From NCBI GenBank assembly GCA_023251285.1, contig JAHEZB010000070.1, forward strand, positions 1 to 7,917: a stretch of 7,917 nt of DNA, in the 5' to 3' direction. Every line of letters begins with the position of its first letter. The first letter of the stretch is position 1. The notes below the pieces were generated by a model. That model was not told the DNA's origin and made no database searches. It saw only the letters and a list, made by a program, of their open reading frames with translations. Below, piece by piece: positions 5,835 through 7,917 of the stretch. The position numbers and the translations under genes were made by a program. The DNA comes from Chitinophagaceae bacterium. Lineage in GTDB: Bacteria > Bacteroidota > Bacteroidia > Chitinophagales > Chitinophagaceae.

Positions 5835-5936
5835 ATGAAAGAAACAAGCGACGAACGAATGGCATACAGAGGCATTATCCTGGTTACCCTTTTCGAAATT
5901 CTAGTTCTATTATTTTTCGTTGCCATCAATCTATAA
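5835..5936 (+). CDS. Small single-helix membrane protein (33 aa)
   Basis: This short open frame runs from ATG 5835 to TAA 5934-5936. The N-terminal part (MKETSDERMAYRG) is hydrophilic and charged. It is followed by one strong hydrophobic stretch of ~19 residues (IILVTLFEILVLLFFVAIN, residues 14-32) with a single Glu inside, ending two residues later. This is the shape of a bacterial small membrane protein with a cytoplasmic N-terminus. Support for a real gene comes from its own perfect promoter at the right distance, an A-rich leader (CAAAAATG) and a GC hairpin 31 nt past the stop. I do not recognise a family and infer no function; partners could be membrane transporters or sensors, as for other small membrane proteins. 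The flanking genes (secreted deacetylase, ferritin) are not obviously linked to it. Confidence 0.6.
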   Translation: MKETSDERMAYRGIILVTLFEILVLLFFVAINL

Positions 5937-5966
5937 TTTTTTTCAGATAAAAGTTTTTCTTCTCAA

Positions 5967-5994
5967 GGGTAATTTTTTACCCAATCTATTTTTG
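5967..5994 (+). terminator. Hairpin downstream of the small membrane gene
   Basis: GGGTAA (5967-5972) is perfectly inverted as TTACCC (5977-5982) around TTTT, followed within a few bases by CTATTTTTG. It could end a short ~175-nt transcript starting near 5809. The delayed T-run lowers confidence. The TATTTTTG at 5987-5994 also resembles a -7 box but lacks a -33 partner. Confidence 0.4.
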
Positions 5995-6136
5995 TTTTCC
6001 TCCGATATTTTTTCTTCCTCCGTTTTTCGTCCTTTTGATTTCCAAAACATTAAGTTGGAATCTTTTTTGTGAACAAAGAGATTCTAAAAGCAAACATATC
6101 GATGCTTTTCCTTTTTAAATTATTAATCAATTAAAG
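5995..6136 (+). promoter_or_regulatory. Pyrimidine-rich leader region of the ferritin gene
   Basis: No gene is supported here. The stretch up to about 6040 is almost all T and C and contains the direct repeat TTCCTCCG at 5997-6004 and 6015-6022. The TTTG words at 6034-6037 and 6066-6069 are not spaced like a standard promoter. The ferritin promoter must lie in this region or rely on upstream read-through, but I cannot fix it. No clear Fur-type palindrome was found. Confidence 0.3.
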
Positions 6137-6688
6137 ATGAACACAAACCGTTTAAGCGAAAGTATTTGTAAAGCTCTGAATGATCAGATGACAAAAGAAG
6201 CGCATGCTTCGCAGATCTATTTGTCCTACGCGAGCTGGTTGAATGCACAGGGATATGAAGGTGTAGCGAATTTTTTATTCCGTCATGCGAATGAAGAGCG
6301 CAACCACATGATGAAATTTTTGGAATACATCCTGGAACGCGGCTCTACGGTAAAGATATCCGCTATTCCCGATCCTGGTGAAAATCCAACCAGTGTATAT
6401 GATGCGTTTCAAAAAGCTTTCAAACAGGAAGTGGATAATTCAGAATCCATTTATGAAATTGTAAAACAAAGTTTTGATGAGTCAGATTGGGCCACCTGGA
6501 ATTTTTTGCAATGGTTTGTAAAAGAACAAACAGAAGAAGAAACTTTAATAATAAACATGCTGGATAAAATGAAAATTGCAGGGGGTGATAAAGTTTCCGA
6601 TCAAAGTTTGTACTCTATTGATCGCGACCTTATGTCAACACCGGATGAAGCTGATCTGGCAAGAGAAAAAACAGTTGAAGAACCTTGA
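6137..6688 (+). CDS. ftnA: Bacterial non-heme ferritin
   Basis: This 183-residue four-helix ferritin stores iron by oxidising Fe(II) and depositing mineral inside a 24-subunit cytoplasmic shell. Every ferroxidase residue of E. coli FtnA is matched with a constant +4 offset: E21 (in KEAHASQIYLS), E54 and H57 (NEERNHMM), E98 (AFKQEV), E130 with Q131 (VKEQTEEE) and E134. WNFLQWFVKEQ is the typical fourth-helix sequence. There is no methionine haem ligand of the bacterioferritin type, which argues against Bfr. The C-terminal ~30 residues (from ~155) extend beyond the usual end and are acidic (SIDRDLMSTPDEADLAREK). The gene stands alone on the + strand, converging with the next gene 113 nt away. 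Iron-dependent control is expected but no operator is visible. Together with suf it gives the window an iron theme, though the two are 4.5 kb apart. Confidence 0.94.
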   Translation: MNTNRLSESICKALNDQMTKEAHASQIYLSYASWLNAQGYEGVANFLFRHANEERNHMMKFLEYILERGSTVKISAIPDPGENPTSVYDAFQKAFKQEVDNSESIYEIVKQSFDESDWATWNFLQWFVKEQTEEETLIINMLDKMKIAGGDKVSDQSLYSIDRDLMSTPDEADLAREKTVEEP

Positions 6689-6801
6689 GTATATATTTGC
6701 TAAGCCGGCAACCTTCAATCACCAGAGTGAATAATAATGAACCGTATTTATTCTGGAAATATCTTTTTGTGAAGTGACGGGAAATTAGAAGTGAATAAAA
6801 A

Positions 6802-7698
6802 TTATTTTACTTCAACTGTTGCTTTAGGAAAATACCTTTTCAATGAATCTAAAATTCGGGTAGTATCTGTAAGAGGCAGTCTGAATGGTTCAGCTACCCG
6901 GTAGATAACAGAATCATTTGTGTAGATAGTTAGATCCGGATGAAGCTTCTTTAGAGTTTTTACTTTCCATTCAGCTGCCGGAAGACTTTTATAACGACTG
7001 ATGACCATGATAAATGAAACTGAATCAGCATTTTTACTACTGTCGATGGCCGCATTTGCTATAGTCGCTGAATCAGCTTTGTAAGCAGAATCCTTCACTG
7101 GTACCACCGGTTCTGTTGTAGTGATTGTTTCCGGTTCATTTTTTTGATTGAATCCATAATGCCATACTGCCCATCCGATAAAACCGAGAATGATCAAAAT
7201 AAGTAACACAAAAATTGCTTTAGCCCCACCTTTTGATCTTCTGTCTTTTTGATAATCATTAAATAAGCTTTCTTCCGGTTCTGTTCCTTCCGCCTCTTCA
7301 TTTTTTACTTTATTCGGCTCGATTTTTTGTGCAACCAGCTGGCCGGGTTTAAAAGCGAGGATTCCTGAATTTAGTTTTTCAAGTGTGCCAATATTTGGTA
7401 GTGTTAACGGTTTTCCGATATTCAGAAATTGTCGTCCGAGGGAAAGAAATGAATCAAGATCAGAAGAAGCCAGCGGTTTAATTTTATTCGTATGTTCTAC
7501 AATAAAATCCACCAGGGCATCATCCTCGGTTACTTTCGGATCGTAGTGAAAGGTAACGGAATTTTCGGGTAAAATAATCGGTTTATCAGGATCCGCAGAA
7601 TCAGGAAGTGATGCGTTGAGGTCAAAAGTTCCAATGCCCTGTAAGGTTAGTTTTTTGTTTTTTAACAGATAGTGTACAAGTACTTGTTCGATTTTCAC
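6802..7698 (-). CDS. HU-CCDC81-like and SPOR-like domain membrane protein, GTG start
   Basis: This 298-residue protein has three parts. Residues 1-125 look like the paired HU-CCDC81-type domains of Bacteroidota: each half has a repeat-like pattern, LTLQGIGTFDL (18-28) and LTLPNIGTLEKL (98-109), typical of HU/IHF-like folds. A charged linker (~126-158) leads to one membrane helix, AIFVLLILIILGFIGWAVW (161-179), preceded by RRSKGGAK, so the N-terminus is cytoplasmic. A low-complexity periplasmic stretch (~185-225) ends in a SPOR-like domain (~227-298; SFIMVISRYKSLPAAEWKVK, IYRVAEPF). SPOR domains bind denuded peptidoglycan glycans, often at the division site, so a role in envelope or division is plausible. 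The start is GTG (7696-7698, read on the minus strand). An in-frame TAA lies four codons upstream and no ATG lies between, so GTG is the only start compatible with the full N-terminus. A near-perfect promoter sits directly upstream. Confidence 0.85.
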   Translation of the reverse strand: MKIEQVLVHYLLKNKKLTLQGIGTFDLNASLPDSADPDKPIILPENSVTFHYDPKVTEDDALVDFIVEHTNKIKPLASSDLDSFLSLGRQFLNIGKPLTLPNIGTLEKLNSGILAFKPGQLVAQKIEPNKVKNEEAEGTEPEESLFNDYQKDRRSKGGAKAIFVLLILIILGFIGWAVWHYGFNQKNEPETITTTEPVVPVKDSAYKADSATIANAAIDSSKNADSVSFIMVISRYKSLPAAEWKVKTLKKLHPDLTIYTNDSVIYRVAEPFRLPLTDTTRILDSLKRYFPKATVEVK

Positions 7699-7716
7699 GT
7701 GGAGGTTTTAGTATGG

Positions 7717-7747
7717 CAAACCTACATTTTATTGAGTGAATTCCAAA
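7717..7747 (-). promoter_or_regulatory. Consensus Bacteroidota promoter for the HU/SPOR gene
   Basis: On the minus strand TTTG (7744-7747), a 19-nt spacer and TAGGTTTG (7717-7724) match the -33/-7 consensus at all fixed bases. Transcription would begin near 7710-7712, leaving a leader of only ~12 nt before the GTG start at 7698. Confidence 0.75.
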
Positions 7748-7797
7748 AAAAGGAAGCAAAAAATCCCTTGGCAGAATTTTTATTCTTATTTACATGT

Positions 7798-7805
7798 TAC
7801 CTTTG
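7798..7805 (+). promoter_or_regulatory. -7 box upstream of the right-edge gene
   Basis: TACCTTTG matches TANNTTTG exactly, five bases before the ATG at 7810. The -33 region has only TTTT at a shortened spacing (7777-7780). If used, the transcript would start at or next to the ATG, giving a leaderless mRNA, so the call is tentative. Confidence 0.4.
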
Positions 7806-7809
7806 TGAC

Positions 7810-7917
7810 ATGCTTACAAAAGAAGAAGAATCGTTTATTATTTATTGGGAAAAAAACCGTGAAAAAGAGAAAAATATCTGGAGAAGATTCTTATACGGAT
7901 CGCCGTGGGGGCTTGTG
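7810..7917 (+). CDS. Start of a conserved hypothetical protein (truncated by the window edge)
   Basis: The first 36 codons are open to the end of the window. The protein begins MLTKEEESFIIYWEKNREKE, a charged helical start with acidic and aromatic residues, followed by NIWRRFLYGSPWGLV, where a membrane helix appears to begin. I recall small Bacteroidota membrane proteins with this arrangement (an acidic, aromatic YWE.NR start followed by a basic helix entry and one or two membrane segments), all of unknown function. It is divergent from the HU/SPOR gene, with 111 bp between the starts. The ATG at 7810 is the first in-frame start; no upstream alternative was found in the frame. Confidence 0.6.
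   Translation, partial: MLTKEEESFIIYWEKNREKEKNIWRRFLYGSPWGLV

Noticed and set aside
5987..5994. TATTTTTG as the ferritin promoter -7 box
   Set aside because: No TTTG-like -33 element is present 17-21 nt upstream, and the box lies directly after a terminator-like hairpin.
6069..6134. GTG-started 21-codon frame ending just before ferritin, a possible leader peptide
   Set aside because: It is short, A/T-driven, has no ribosome site and no regulatory codon pattern; most likely chance.
6790..6815. Inverted repeat GAAGTGAATAA / TTATTTTACTTC as a bidirectional terminator for ferritin and the HU/SPOR gene
   Set aside because: The pairing is imperfect, the hairpin overlaps the last codons of the HU/SPOR gene, and no T-run follows on either strand.
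1..7917. CRISPR array, tRNA/rRNA genes, insertion sequences or phage genes
   Set aside because: No regularly spaced repeats, no cloverleaf or rRNA-like segments and no transposase, integrase or phage-like proteins were seen.

Overview
The window looks like a chromosomal segment of a Bacteroidota bacterium, probably near the Chitinophagales/Sphingobacteriales. The DNA is AT-rich and most starts lack a Shine-Dalgarno sequence. Several upstream regions carry the Bacteroidota promoter pattern TTTG-N18/19-TANNTTTG, and two genes belong to families typical of the phylum (a HU-CCDC81/SPOR protein and the protein that begins at the right edge). The lineage is inferred from these traits, not from a search.

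Positions 1-1635 (+ strand) hold the 3' part of an iron-sulfur cluster assembly (suf) operon: the end of the cysteine desulfurase sufS, sufE starting on the base after the sufS stop, a SufT/MIP18-type (DUF59) gene, and an Rrf2-family regulator with three cysteines that probably bind an Fe-S cluster. SufS takes sulfur from cysteine, SufE accepts and relays it, SufT helps cluster maturation, and the regulator probably senses Fe-S status.

Positions 1682-3080 (- strand) hold an alpha/beta-hydrolase esterase of the Fes/putative-esterase family with an embedded EF-hand-like loop, and a small four-helix membrane protein. Both genes are followed, exactly 18 nt after the stop codon, by the same 12-base word inside a longer imperfect repeat. 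Degenerate heptamer tandem repeats occur upstream of the rrf2 gene and upstream of the esterase gene.

Positions 3195-5663 (+ strand) hold three apparently separate genes: a short conserved soluble protein, a RimK-like ATP-grasp protein preceded by a compact palindrome, and a secreted ChbG/YdjC-type carbohydrate deacetylase. A good intrinsic terminator separates the last two.

Positions 5664-6136 would pass as a 473-bp gap, but they contain a 33-codon single-helix membrane protein gene with its own consensus promoter and a downstream hairpin, then a pyrimidine-rich tract. A bacterial ferritin (6137-6688) follows, so the window has iron handling at both ends. It faces a convergent gene (GTG start) for a membrane protein with an N-terminal HU-like region and a C-terminal SPOR-like region. 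That gene has a near-perfect promoter, which diverges from the start of a last, truncated gene (7810 to the edge).

Most of the window is ordinary housekeeping DNA. The least explained items are the 3'-end repeat pair, the heptamer repeats, the small membrane gene and the operator-like palindrome at 3546-3570.
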